Shown piece by piece: positions 1 through 8,200 of a stretch of 13,130 bases of DNA. The first letter of the stretch is position 1. Each line of letters opens with the position of its first letter. The DNA is from Gammaproteobacteria bacterium (lineage in GTDB: Bacteria > Pseudomonadota > Gammaproteobacteria > Xanthomonadales > Xanthomonadaceae): the NCBI GenBank assembly GCA_025360985.1, contig JANYBA010000032.1:1-13130 (forward strand), given 5' to 3'. The position numbers and the translations under genes were made by a program. The notes below the pieces were generated by a model that was given only the letters and a program-made list of their open reading frames with translations, made no database searches and was not told the origin of the DNA.

Positions 1-520
1 GCTGCAGGCCGTCGCGATAGAGATCCTGCGGCGGCGTGTTCGAAGTCGCCACGATCGTCACGCCGTCGGCGATGAGGCGATCGAGCAGGCGGCCAAGGAT
101 CATGGCGTCGCCGATGTCGCCGACGAAGAATTCGTCGAGCACCAGCAGGCGGATATCGGCGGCGAGGCCCTTCGCCACCACCGCCAGCGTGTCGGCGGTA
201 TCGGGCAAGGCGCGCAAGCGCGCTTGGACTTCGCCCATGAAGCGATGGAAATGCCAACGCCGCTTCGGCACCGCGACGTGGTCGAACAGCAGGTCGGCGA
301 GGAAGGTCTTGCCGCGACCGACCGCGCCCCACAAGTACAGGCCGGGCACCCGCGCCGGTTCCCGAAACCGGGCCAGGAACGAGCCCCAGGACGAATTCGG
401 TTGCGCGGCCAGCAGCTGGCGCTGCACGCGGTCGAGTTCGGGCAGGGCCGCTTGTTGCGCCGGGTCAGCCTGCCAATGGCCGGCGGCGACGCCAGCGGCG
501 TAGGCCTCGGAAGGACTCAT
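1..520 (-). CDS. zapE: ZapE / AFG1-family cell-division ATPase, N-terminal 173 residues (runs off left edge)
   Basis: Reading from the ATG at 520 down to base 1 gives 173 residues with no stop, so the 3' part lies outside the window. Seen: Walker A GAVGRGKT at residues 65-72, the family-typical HFHRFM at about 90-95, Walker B LLVLDEFFV at 125-133 followed by GDIGDAM, and the sensor-like TSNTPP segment at 159-164 followed by LYRDGLQ. This order and spacing match E. coli ZapE closely, where the protein is usually about 370 residues. Known of the family: ZapE is a cytosolic P-loop ATPase related to mitochondrial AFG1/LACE1 that associates with the Z ring and destabilises FtsZ polymers during late division or stress. 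The ATG overlaps the stop of the hydrolase gene as ATGA (517-520), so translation is probably coupled to it. Identification is secure; the exact role in this organism is inferred. Confidence 0.95.
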   Translation of the reverse strand, partial: MSPSEAYAAGVAAGHWQADPAQQAALPELDRVQRQLLAAQPNSSWGSFLARFREPARVPGLYLWGAVGRGKTFLADLLFDHVAVPKRRWHFHRFMGEVQARLRALPDTADTLAVVAKGLAADIRLLVLDEFFVGDIGDAMILGRLLDRLIADGVTIVATSNTPPQDLYRDGLQ

Positions 521-1185
521 GCGCGCAGGGGCGGCAGGTTCCTGCGCACGCCGTTCTTGATCGCGCCGCGCAGGTCGAGCAGGCGGCGATGGAAGAAGTG
601 GCCGGTCTCGGGCATGCGCACCACGGTCGGCGCCGGATCCTGTTTGGCCAACCAGGCGAACACCGGCCCCGGCTCGACCACTTCGTCGTTCTCGCCCTGG
701 ATCACCAGCCACGGGCAGGACGGCGGCAGCACGCCGGAAAAATCGCGCATGCCCACGGGCGGCGCGATCGAGATGACCTGCCTGACCGGCAATTGCCGCG
801 CGCCGAGCAAGGCCACCCAGGCGCCGAAGGAAAATCCCGCCAGCCAGAAGTCGTCGTCGGGGCGCGCCTGCCGGACCCAGTTCGCCACCGCCATCAGGTC
901 GAGCACTTCGCCGCGGCCGTTGTCGTACCCGCCTTCCGACTGGCCGACACCGCGAAAATTGAAGCGCACCGAGGCCAGGCCCAGCTCCGTGAAGGCGCGA
1001 CGAGCCATGGTCACGACCTTGTTGTGCATGGTGCCGCCTTCGGGCGGATGCGGATGGCAGATCAGGGCGATGCCGCGCCGCGCCTCGGCCGGATCGGGCA
1101 GGTCGACCGAGACCTCGAGCAGGCCGGCCGGACCCGGCAGCAGCAGGGTTCCGGCGGAATCAGGAAAAGGCGTCGGCGCGGTCAT
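517..1185 (-). CDS. Small alpha/beta hydrolase, COG2945-type
   Basis: A 222-residue protein without a signal peptide, so probably cytoplasmic. Seen: the HPHP segment at 44-47 followed by GGTMHNKVV, typical of this hydrolase group; a RFNFRGVGQSEG segment at 74-84; the nucleophile elbow GFSFG at 117-121 with Ser119; a candidate acid Asp167 in GEND; and the catalytic His196 in TGHFFH. The Ser-Asp-His triad is therefore complete, and length is normal for the family. The substrate cannot be read from sequence; related proteins are annotated as esterases or dienelactone-hydrolase-like. Start: the ATG at 1183-1185 gives a clean family-like N-terminus; no strong ribosome binding site is visible. The stop TGA overlaps the zapE start by ATGA, so the two genes likely share an mRNA. 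The cytochrome gene lies 137 bp upstream on the same strand. Confidence 0.88.
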   Translation of the reverse strand: MTAPTPFPDSAGTLLLPGPAGLLEVSVDLPDPAEARRGIALICHPHPPEGGTMHNKVVTMARRAFTELGLASVRFNFRGVGQSEGGYDNGRGEVLDLMAVANWVRQARPDDDFWLAGFSFGAWVALLGARQLPVRQVISIAPPVGMRDFSGVLPPSCPWLVIQGENDEVVEPGPVFAWLAKQDPAPTVVRMPETGHFFHRRLLDLRGAIKNGVRRNLPPLRA

Positions 1186-1234
1186 GCCGGAATCATACGG
1201 CGGCGGGAGGCGTGCGGCCGGAATTCGGCGATCA

Positions 1235-1254
1235 GCAGGCCAGGGATGGCCTGC
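1235..1254. other. Intergenic hairpin between cytochrome and hydrolase genes
   Basis: Perfect inverted repeat: GCAGGCCA (1235-1242), a 4-base GGGA loop, then TGGCCTGC (1247-1254). On the plus strand the loop fits the GNRA tetraloop rule. It lies 69-88 bp past the stop of the minus-strand cytochrome gene and about 50 bp before the hydrolase start. No T-run follows on either strand, so it is not a standard intrinsic terminator. It may be an mRNA-end stabiliser, a weak terminator or chance. Confidence 0.4.
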
Positions 1255-1322
1255 GCGGGACTAAAGGCAGGAGGCCGTCCGTCCCGGCAAGCCGAATCCG
1301 GACGCCCGGCGAACCGCAACGA

Positions 1323-1841
1323 TCACTTGAGCTGGCTGATCATCCAGTCGACCGTCGCCTTGATCTGCGCGTCCGACAAGGAAGGATTGCCGCCGCGCGG
1401 CGGCATCATGCCGCCATCGGGGCCGTTGTAGCCATTCATTGCGTGGCTGTAGAGCGTGTCCTTGCCCTGGGCGATGCGCGGCGCCCAGGCCGCTTTCTCC
1501 AGCTTCGGCGCCTTGGCGACGCCGGCGGTGTGGCAACCGGTGCACAAGTTGCCGAAGATCACCGAACCATCGAGGGTGCCGTCGTAGGCCACCGTGCCCT
1601 TGGCCGCTTCCGCGGCGGCCGCGGCCGCTGCGGCCTGGGCCGCGGCGCCGGTGCTGCCGGCGAACACCGCGCCCATTGGCTGGATGCGCTCGTGCGTGGC
1701 CTTCTGCGCCGCCGCGCCCGGCGGATCGACCCGGTAGCCGTTGAGGTACATGCCCAACAGGATCAGGGCGATGGTGATGGACACCAGCATGGCGATGACC
1801 TGGGAGAAGTGCTTGAGGAAGACGATGTCGTAATTGCGCAC
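1323..1841 (-). CDS. Membrane-anchored monohaem cytochrome c, cytochrome c5-like
   Basis: A 172-residue protein starting at GTG (1839-1841). Seen: a short N-terminal cytoplasmic stretch, one membrane helix at about residues 13-32 (VIAMLVSITIALILLGMYL) that stays as an anchor, an alanine-rich linker at about 65-80, then a c-type haem domain with CTGCH at 100-104 (haem thioethers and proximal His104) and a distal Met in MMPP at 145-148. The NGYNGPDGGMMPPRGG segment and the terminal LSDAQIKATVDWMIS helix are typical of the cytochrome c5 family. Known of the family: a periplasmic electron carrier feeding terminal oxidases or reductases; the partner here is unknown. Its GTG has only a weak GGAA-like site upstream (CTGGAACCGCC). 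It diverges from recC across 123 bp containing a good -10 box. The long Ala linker, encoded by repetitive GCC/GCG codons, probably acts as a flexible tether. Confidence 0.92.
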   Translation of the reverse strand: MRNYDIVFLKHFSQVIAMLVSITIALILLGMYLNGYRVDPPGAAAQKATHERIQPMGAVFAGSTGAAAQAAAAAAAAEAAKGTVAYDGTLDGSVIFGNLCTGCHTAGVAKAPKLEKAAWAPRIAQGKDTLYSHAMNGYNGPDGGMMPPRGGNPSLSDAQIKATVDWMISQLK

Positions 1842-1882
1842 GGCGGTTCCAGTGCGGGCCAGGGCCCTGAAGTCAGGCCGGG

Positions 1883-1911
1883 ATTATATCGGCCCGCCAG
1901 CGCCCACGGAA
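1883..1911 (-). promoter_or_regulatory. Predicted sigma-70 promoter of the cytochrome c gene
   Basis: Reading the minus strand, 1888-1883 is a perfect TATAAT -10 hexamer in an otherwise very GC-rich stretch. An 18-bp spacer upstream is TTTCCG (about 1912-1907), a poor -35 match. A start site near 1876 would leave a leader of about 35 nt. The -35 position falls within the hairpin at 1902-1921. The -10 is convincing; the -35 is not. Confidence 0.45.
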
Positions 1912-1921
1912 AGCCGTGGGC
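1902..1921. other. Perfect 8-bp hairpin in the recC/cytochrome divergent region
   Basis: GCCCACGG (1902-1909), loop AAAG (1910-1913), CCGTGGGC (1914-1921). It is 43 bp before the recC ATG and overlaps the predicted -35 region of the cytochrome promoter. No T-run follows on either strand. It could be an operator-like dyad for a dimeric regulator or an mRNA leader hairpin of recC. No regulator family can be named from the sequence. Confidence 0.5.
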
Positions 1922-1964
1922 CCAAGTCTCGAGGCTTGCGACCGGCTTGCGGCATGATGCCGGC

Positions 1965-4900
1965 ATGAGCACGCCGCCCCAAGACTTCCGCCTGGTCCAC
2001 GGCAACGACCTGGAAGTCCTGGCGGCGTTGCTCGCTGCCGAGATCGCCCAAACGCCGACCGGCGCACACCCCTTGGCCCCGGAAACGATCCTGATTCCGC
2101 AACCGGCCATGCGGCGCTGGCTGCAGAAGACCCTGGCCGAGTCCCACGGCATCGCCGCCAACCTGCACTTCCTCACGCCCGGCGAATTCGTCGAGCAAGC
2201 GCTGGCAGCCAACCTCCCGGCCGGTGGGGCGCCCCGGCTCGGCGATGCCGGCGCCTTGCGCTGGCGGCTGTGGTCGGTGCTGGCCGATCCCGGCCTGGCG
2301 CGCGATCCGCTATTCGCGCCGGTGCACGCGGTGCTGGCCAATGATGATCCGGCCCTGTCGGCCTGGACCCTAGCCGGCGAGCTGGCGCAGGCCTTCGAGA
2401 AATACCAGGCCTGGCGCCGGGACTGGCTGCGCCACTGGGACCACGGCGGCGATCGCGGCGACTGGCAGGCCGAGTTGTGGCGGCGGGCCACGCGCGGCTT
2501 GCAGCATCGCGGCCAGCGCCTGGACCGCTACTTCACCGCGCTCGATGCCGGCAAGCTCCCGGTCGGACTACCGCCGCGGCTGTTCGCCTTCGGTTGCCAG
2601 AACGTCTCGCCCGACGTCCTGCGCGTGATCGCCTCGGCCGGCAGCGCCGGCACGCTGCATTTCTACTTCCTGTCGCCGGTCGCCGGCTGGTGGGGCGACC
2701 TGGTGACCGCGCGCGAGCGTCGGCGCGCGCAGGGCGAAGTCCTGGCCGACGCCGACGAAGAGAATCCGCTGCTGGCGGCCAACGGCGGCGCTGGCCGCGA
2801 CTTCGTCAACCTCCTGTTCGCCGACGAAGCCGTCCAGCCGAGCTGGGAACACGCCGTCTACGTGCCACCCGATCCCGAGAAGCGCCCTGGCCTGCTGCAC
2901 CGCCTGCAACGCGAGCTGTTGGCGCGGCAAGCGCCGCCGCGCGAACCCGTGGCGCCCGAGGCCGGCGATCGTTCGCTGCAGGTGCACAGCTGCCACACGC
3001 GCCTGCGCGAGGTGCAGGTGCTGCACGAACAACTGCGCGACCTGCTGGAAAACAACCCGAGCCTGACGCCGCGCGACATCGCCGTGCTCACGCCGGCGAT
3101 CGACGACTACGCGCCGCACGTGCACGCGGTGTTCGCCGGCGACGGCGCGCTGGCGATTCCCTACGCGCTCGCCGACGGCAGCGCCTTGGCCGGTCGGCCG
3201 GTGGCGGACGCCTTCCTGCGCCTGCTGGCCTTGCCGACCTCGCGCTTCGCCGCCAACGAAGTGCTCGAGCTTTTGTCGCTGCCCGCCATCGCCGAACGCT
3301 TCGCGCTGGCACCGGCCGAGTTGCCGATCTTGCGCGCGTGGCTGCAGCGTGCCGGCGCGCGCTGGGGCATCGATGCCGAGCATCGGGAAGCGCTGGGCGC
3401 GCCGCGCGAGTCCGCCTATACTTGGGCCTGGGCTCTGGACCGATTACTGCTCGGCCACGCCAGCGGCGAAGACACCGACATCCTCGGCGTGGCGCCGCTT
3501 TCGCAGGTCGACGGTGGCGACCTCGCCCTGCTCGACGCTTTGCTGCAGGGCCTGCGCATGCTCGCGCGCTGGCAGCGACGGCTGGCGCGGCCGCTGCCGG
3601 CGGATCGTTGGCAGGCTTCGCTGCAGCAATTGATCAGCGAGGCCTTCGCCGAGCGGCCGACCTCGCGCGACGATGCCCGCGCGATCGAAGCCTTGCGCGC
3701 GCTGGTCGAACGCTTCGCCCGCGAAACGCACGCCGCCGGCGCCAATGACGCCGTGCCGCCATCGGTGCTGCGCGACTGGTTCCAGTCCGCGTTGTCGGAA
3801 GCCGACCATCGCCAGCCGCTGATCACCGGCGGCGTGACCTTCGCGCAGATGGTCCCGATGCGGCTGATCCCGTTCAAGGTAGTCTGCCTGCTCGGCATGG
3901 ACGACACCGCCTTCCCGCGCCGCGATCCGGCCGGCAGCCTGAATCGGCTCAGCGCGCAACTCGGAACCCGGCAGCGCCGGCGCGGCGACCGTTCGGTGCG
4001 CGACGACGATCGCCTGCTGTTCCTGCAACTGTTCGCCGCCGCCAGCGACGTGTTCTATGTCAGCCACCTCGGCCGCGATCCGCGCAGCGATGAAACGCGT
4101 CCGCCTTCGGTGGTGGTGGCCGAACTGGTCGAGGTCGCGGCCCGTCATGGCGCCACGAATCTCGTGGTGAAGCACCCGCTGCAACCATTCGCGCCGGAAG
4201 CCTTCGGCCGGGGCGATCTGCGCCGGATCAGCTACCACGCCGGCTGGCGGGCCGCGGCCGAAGCGGAGTCGTCGCGCTTGCCGCTGGCGCCGTTCGCGGC
4301 GCCGATGGATTTCGATGGGGACTTGCCGGCGAAAGTGACGCGGGAAGACCTGGTGCGCGTGCTGGCGCGGCCCGCGCAAGCTTTCCTGCTACGAGGCCTC
4401 GACCTGCGCCTGCCGCGTCCGGAAGAACGCCTGCCCGACGACGAACCCTTCGCCAGCGACGATCCGCTGCAACGCCATGAACTGCACAGCGCCGTATTCG
4501 CGGCCTTGGTCGCAACGCCGGAAGTCGCGCCAGACGGCTTGCGTGAGCGCTTGCTCGCCCGCGGCTTCATCGCCCCTGGCGCCAGCGGTGCGGCCGCGGT
4601 CGCCAAGGCGATGCGTTCGCTCGAAGCTCATGTCCGGCAATGGCGAGAGTGGTCGGTCGGCGAGTCCGAGCGGCGCACGTTCGAACTGGCGATCGACGGC
4701 GCGTCGATCACCGGAGTGCTCGGCCCGATCCATGCAAACGGGCTGCTGCAACTGCGCGTCGGCAAGCCACACGGGCGCAACCGGCTCGCCCTCGGGATCG
4801 ACGCCCTGTTCTGGTCGGCGCTGGGCGAGACGCGGCCGCTGCATCGACTGATCACTGGCGAAGGCGGAGGCGCCGAAGTCATCATGCCATTTCAAGCGGA

Positions 4901-5228
4901 CGCTGCACGAAAGGCCTTGCGCGAACTGCTGGCCATCTACCGACGCGCGTTGGCCGCGCCGTTGCCGTTCATGCCCAAGTCGGGCTTCGCCTATGCACAG
5001 GCCCTGGCCAAGCACGGCGATGACGACAAGGCCTGGGCCGCTGGCGCGAAGGAATGGCACCGCCGCGAGGGCTATGGCGAAGGCGACGAACCCGAGGTGA
5101 AGCTGGCGTTGCGCGGCTGCGATCCCTTCGATGATGCCGATGGCGCGAGCGCCGAAGACTTCCGCAAGTTGTCGAAAGACATTTTCGCCGCGGTGCGCGC
5201 CACCACTGCGGGGGTTGGCGATGACTGA
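1965..5228 (+). CDS. recC: RecC, Chi-recognition subunit of RecBCD
   Basis: 1087 residues, close to E. coli RecC (1122). The frame stays open far upstream, but the ATG at 1965 is chosen because MSTPPQDFRLVHGNDLEVL aligns with the E. coli N-terminus and upstream codons run antisense through the cytochrome gene. Recognised blocks: HFYFLSP (232-238); CHTRLREVQVLHEQL from 343; LTPRDIAVLTPAIDDY from 367; MVPMRLIPFKVVCLLGMDD from 629; RGDRSVRDDDR (673-683). As expected there is no Walker A: RecC carries an inactive helicase fold plus an inactive nuclease-like C-terminal domain. Known of the family: it splits the duplex, holds RecB and RecD and reads Chi in the 3' strand. No ptrA separates it from recB, unlike E. 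coli. It overlaps recB by 8 bp. No clear Shine-Dalgarno precedes the ATG. The Chi sequence of this organism cannot be predicted from this alone. Confidence 0.97.
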   Translation: MSTPPQDFRLVHGNDLEVLAALLAAEIAQTPTGAHPLAPETILIPQPAMRRWLQKTLAESHGIAANLHFLTPGEFVEQALAANLPAGGAPRLGDAGALRWRLWSVLADPGLARDPLFAPVHAVLANDDPALSAWTLAGELAQAFEKYQAWRRDWLRHWDHGGDRGDWQAELWRRATRGLQHRGQRLDRYFTALDAGKLPVGLPPRLFAFGCQNVSPDVLRVIASAGSAGTLHFYFLSPVAGWWGDLVTARERRRAQGEVLADADEENPLLAANGGAGRDFVNLLFADEAVQPSWEHAVYVPPDPEKRPGLLHRLQRELLARQAPPREPVAPEAGDRSLQVHSCHTRLREVQVLHEQLRDLLENNPSLTPRDIAVLTPAIDDYAPHVHAVFAGDGALAIPYALADGSALAGRPVADAFLRLLALPTSRFAANEVLELLSLPAIAERFALAPAELPILRAWLQRAGARWGIDAEHREALGAPRESAYTWAWALDRLLLGHASGEDTDILGVAPLSQVDGGDLALLDALLQGLRMLARWQRRLARPLPADRWQASLQQLISEAFAERPTSRDDARAIEALRALVERFARETHAAGANDAVPPSVLRDWFQSALSEADHRQPLITGGVTFAQMVPMRLIPFKVVCLLGMDDTAFPRRDPAGSLNRLSAQLGTRQRRRGDRSVRDDDRLLFLQLFAAASDVFYVSHLGRDPRSDETRPPSVVVAELVEVAARHGATNLVVKHPLQPFAPEAFGRGDLRRISYHAGWRAAAEAESSRLPLAPFAAPMDFDGDLPAKVTREDLVRVLARPAQAFLLRGLDLRLPRPEERLPDDEPFASDDPLQRHELHSAVFAALVATPEVAPDGLRERLLARGFIAPGASGAAAVAKAMRSLEAHVRQWREWSVGESERRTFELAIDGASITGVLGPIHANGLLQLRVGKPHGRNRLALGIDALFWSALGETRPLHRLITGEGGGAEVIMPFQADAARKALRELLAIYRRALAAPLPFMPKSGFAYAQALAKHGDDDKAWAAGAKEWHRREGYGEGDEPEVKLALRGCDPFDDADGASAEDFRKLSKDIFAAVRATTAGVGDD

Positions 5229-8200
5229 GCGCGCGGCCCTCGACGACCTCGGCCTCGCCCTGCCCCTGAACGGCGTGCAGTGGATCGAGGCCAGCGCCGG
5301 CACCGGCAAGACCTTCGTCGTCGCCACGCTGTACACGCGCCTGGTGATCGAGGCGGGGTTGTCGGTGTCGTCGGTGCTGGCGGTGACCTTCACGGAAGCT
5401 GCAACCGCGGAATTGCGCCAACGCCTGCGCGCACGACTCTCGCTGGCGCTGGCGCTCGCCGAAGGTCGCGCCAGCGTCGAGTCACCGGAGTCGCGCGTCA
5501 CGACACCGCTGGTGGCAACGGCGATCGAGCGCGAAGGGCTGTTGCCGCTGCAACGACGCCTGCGCCTGGCGGTCGAAGCGATGGACCTGGCGCCGATTTA
5601 CACCATCCACGGTTTCTGCCGGCGCGCGCTGGCCGATCATGCGCTCGAGGCCGGGCAACCGCTGGTCGTGCGGGCGATGGTCGAAAACGAGCGTCTGCTG
5701 CGCGAGGAAGTGGCGACCGACTTCTGGCGCCAGTGCGGCACCGATGCCGTGCGCACCGCCACGCTGCTATCGCTGTGGAAATCTCCGGTCGAGTTGGCAC
5801 ACTCCCTGCGCGAGTTGCTGGCGATCGATGCCTTGCTGCCCGAAGCTGCGGGCCGCAGCGAAGACTACGGCGCGGCTCTGAAGAAGTTGGCGGACGTGGC
5901 GCGCGCGCAGGCCGACGCGGCATGGCAGGCCATCGAGGCCGCGGTCGCGTCCGGTGCGATGCATGGCAACAAGTTCCGCAAGGCGACGGTCGCCGCGCGT
6001 TGGCAGCTGCTGCGGGACTGGTTGGCGGGCGATGCGATCGGCGCGCCCGACCCGGACATCGCCTACTTCGCGACGTCATCGCTGAGCGAGAAGACGAAAG
6101 ACGGCCGCGACGCGCCGGTGTCGCCGCTGTTCGACGCCATTGAAGACTGGGTGCTCGCGGAAAAACAAGGCCGGATCGCGCTGGTGCACGAAGCGCGCGC
6201 GTTCGCCCGCCAGCGGCTCGACGCGCTCAAGCGCGAGCGCGGCCTGATCGGCTACGACGACATGATCCGCGGCGTCGCCGATGCACTGGCCGGCGCCACC
6301 GGCGCGGCCTTCGCCGCGCGCCTGCGCGAGCAATATCGCGTCGCGCTGGTCGACGAGTTCCAGGACACCGACCAGCGCCAGTGGTCGATCTTTCGCGAAC
6401 TGTTCGTCGCCACCGGCGACCCGGACCGCGCCCTGTTCCTGATCGGCGATCCCAAGCAGGCGATCTACCGCTTCCGCGGCGGCGATGTCTTCACCTACCT
6501 GGACGCGCGCGCCTCGGCCGACCGTTGCCATGCCCTGGACCACAACTTCCGCTCGCGCCCGCTGGCGCTGGCGGCGGTCGCAACTCTGTTCGGCGGCGCC
6601 AACCCCTTCGCTCAGGCCGGGATCGCGTTCCAGCCCGTGCTTCCGGGCGGGCGCGTCAGCGACGACGATCTGCAAATCGACGGCCAGGCGCTGCCGGCCT
6701 TGGGTTTCGAACATCTATCCGGGCTGGCCGACGTCAGCATCGAGGAAGCGCGCGACGCCGCGACCACGGCCTGCGCCACGCGCATCCATGCCCTGCTCGC
6801 CGCCGGCCTCGCCGGGCGCGGCCAGCGGCGCGATCGCGCCGGCAAGTTCGGGCCGCTGGCGCCGGGCGACATCGCGGTGCTGGTGCCGAAACACCGGGAT
6901 GGCGAGCGCATCCGCGCGGCACTGTCGGCGGTTGGCATTCCCTGCGTCGCCGCCGGCCGCTGCAGCCTGTACGAGACCGACGAAGCCGGCGAATTGCGCG
7001 TGCTGCTGCATGCCCTGGTCAATCCCGCCGACGACCGTCGCCTGCGCGCGGCCTTGGCGATGCCCTTGCTCGGCGCGACGGCCGCGGATCTGCGCGCGCT
7101 CGACGGCGACGAGGCGACGCACCGCCGCTGGCAGGACCGTTGCCAGGCGTGGCGCGGCCAATGCGAGCGTCACGGCGTGCTGGCCCTGGTCGGTACGCTG
7201 TGCGCGGACAATGCGCCGCGCCTGCTCGGCCTGCTCGACGGCGAGCGCCGCCTCACCAACCTGCTGCAGCTTGCGGAAGAACTGCAGGCCTCGCGCGCCG
7301 CGCGGCTCGGGCCCACGGCATTGCTCGACGAGTTGGACCATCGCATTCTGGCCGCCGACAACGAAAACGACGGCGAGTTGCTGCGCCTGGAATCGGATGC
7401 CCAGAGGGTGAAGATCCTGACGCTGCACAAGAGCAAGGGCCTGGAGTTCGAGCTGGTGTTCCTGCCCTACGCGGCGACCGGCGGAACCGGTGGCAACAAC
7501 CAGGACAAGCTCAAGCTGGCGCGCTACCACGACGGTGCGCAGCGCGTTGCCGAGCTGTTCGCTGCCAAGGATTCCCTGGCGATTTCCGAGGAAGCGAAGG
7601 AGGAGCGCGCCGAAGGCCTGCGCCTGTTGTACGTCGGCCTGACCCGCGCGCGCCTGGCGACCTGGGTCTGCTGGGGCGCGACCAAGCAGGCCGCGAAGTC
7701 CCCGCTTGCGCACTTGCTTCATTCCGCGAGCGACGCACTCGACGACGCCACCGTCGCGGCTGACCTGGCGCGGTTGGCAAGCCCGGCGATCGCGGTCGCG
7801 GCGGCGGCGACGGAAATGCCGACCCAGCGACTTTCCTTCGCGCCAGCCGAGGCCACGCCGCCGGCGCGCATTGCCTTGCGTTCGTTCGATCGCGACTGGG
7901 GAGTGACGAGCTTTTCGCAGTTGGCGCGCGAAGACGACGGCGCCGTTGTCAGCGGGGCTCACGACGAGCCTGAGCCGATTGCGGTCGCCACGTCGCGTTT
8001 TTCCGGCGCGCGCTTCGGCAATGCCTTGCACGCGGCGCTGGAGGCGACGGATTTTTCCGCCTGGCGCGACTTTTCCGGCGAACTGCCGCCAACCGGCGAA
8101 TACGAACACCTGGCGAGCGCCCTGCGCGGCCAGGGTTACGCCAGCGAGGCCGACCAGCTCGAAGGCGTGCCACTGCTGACGCGCCTGCTCGCGGCGACGC

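Noticed and set aside
1192..1197. TATGAT -10 box just before the hydrolase start on the minus strand
   Set aside because: It is only 6 bp from the ATG, would need a leaderless mRNA, and has no -35 match at a proper distance.
1235..1254. Intrinsic terminator for the cytochrome gene
   Set aside because: The stem is good but no T-run follows on either strand, so it is kept only as a hairpin.
224..1431. Plus-strand open frames opposite zapE and the hydrolase
   Set aside because: They are shadows of the minus-strand genes, whose Walker motifs and catalytic triad are clear.
1600..1680. Tandem GCC/GCG repeat as a mobile or regulatory repeat
   Set aside because: It is the in-frame alanine linker of the cytochrome; low-complexity coding explains it.
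1212..1964. N-terminal extension of recC of about 250 residues
   Set aside because: The extension is antisense to the cytochrome gene and crosses its promoter; the ATG at 1965 gives the known RecC N-terminus.
5131..5220. Earlier ATG for recB at 5131
   Set aside because: It would overlap recC by almost 100 bp and add about 30 residues absent from RecB; the ATG at 5221 matches the conserved start.
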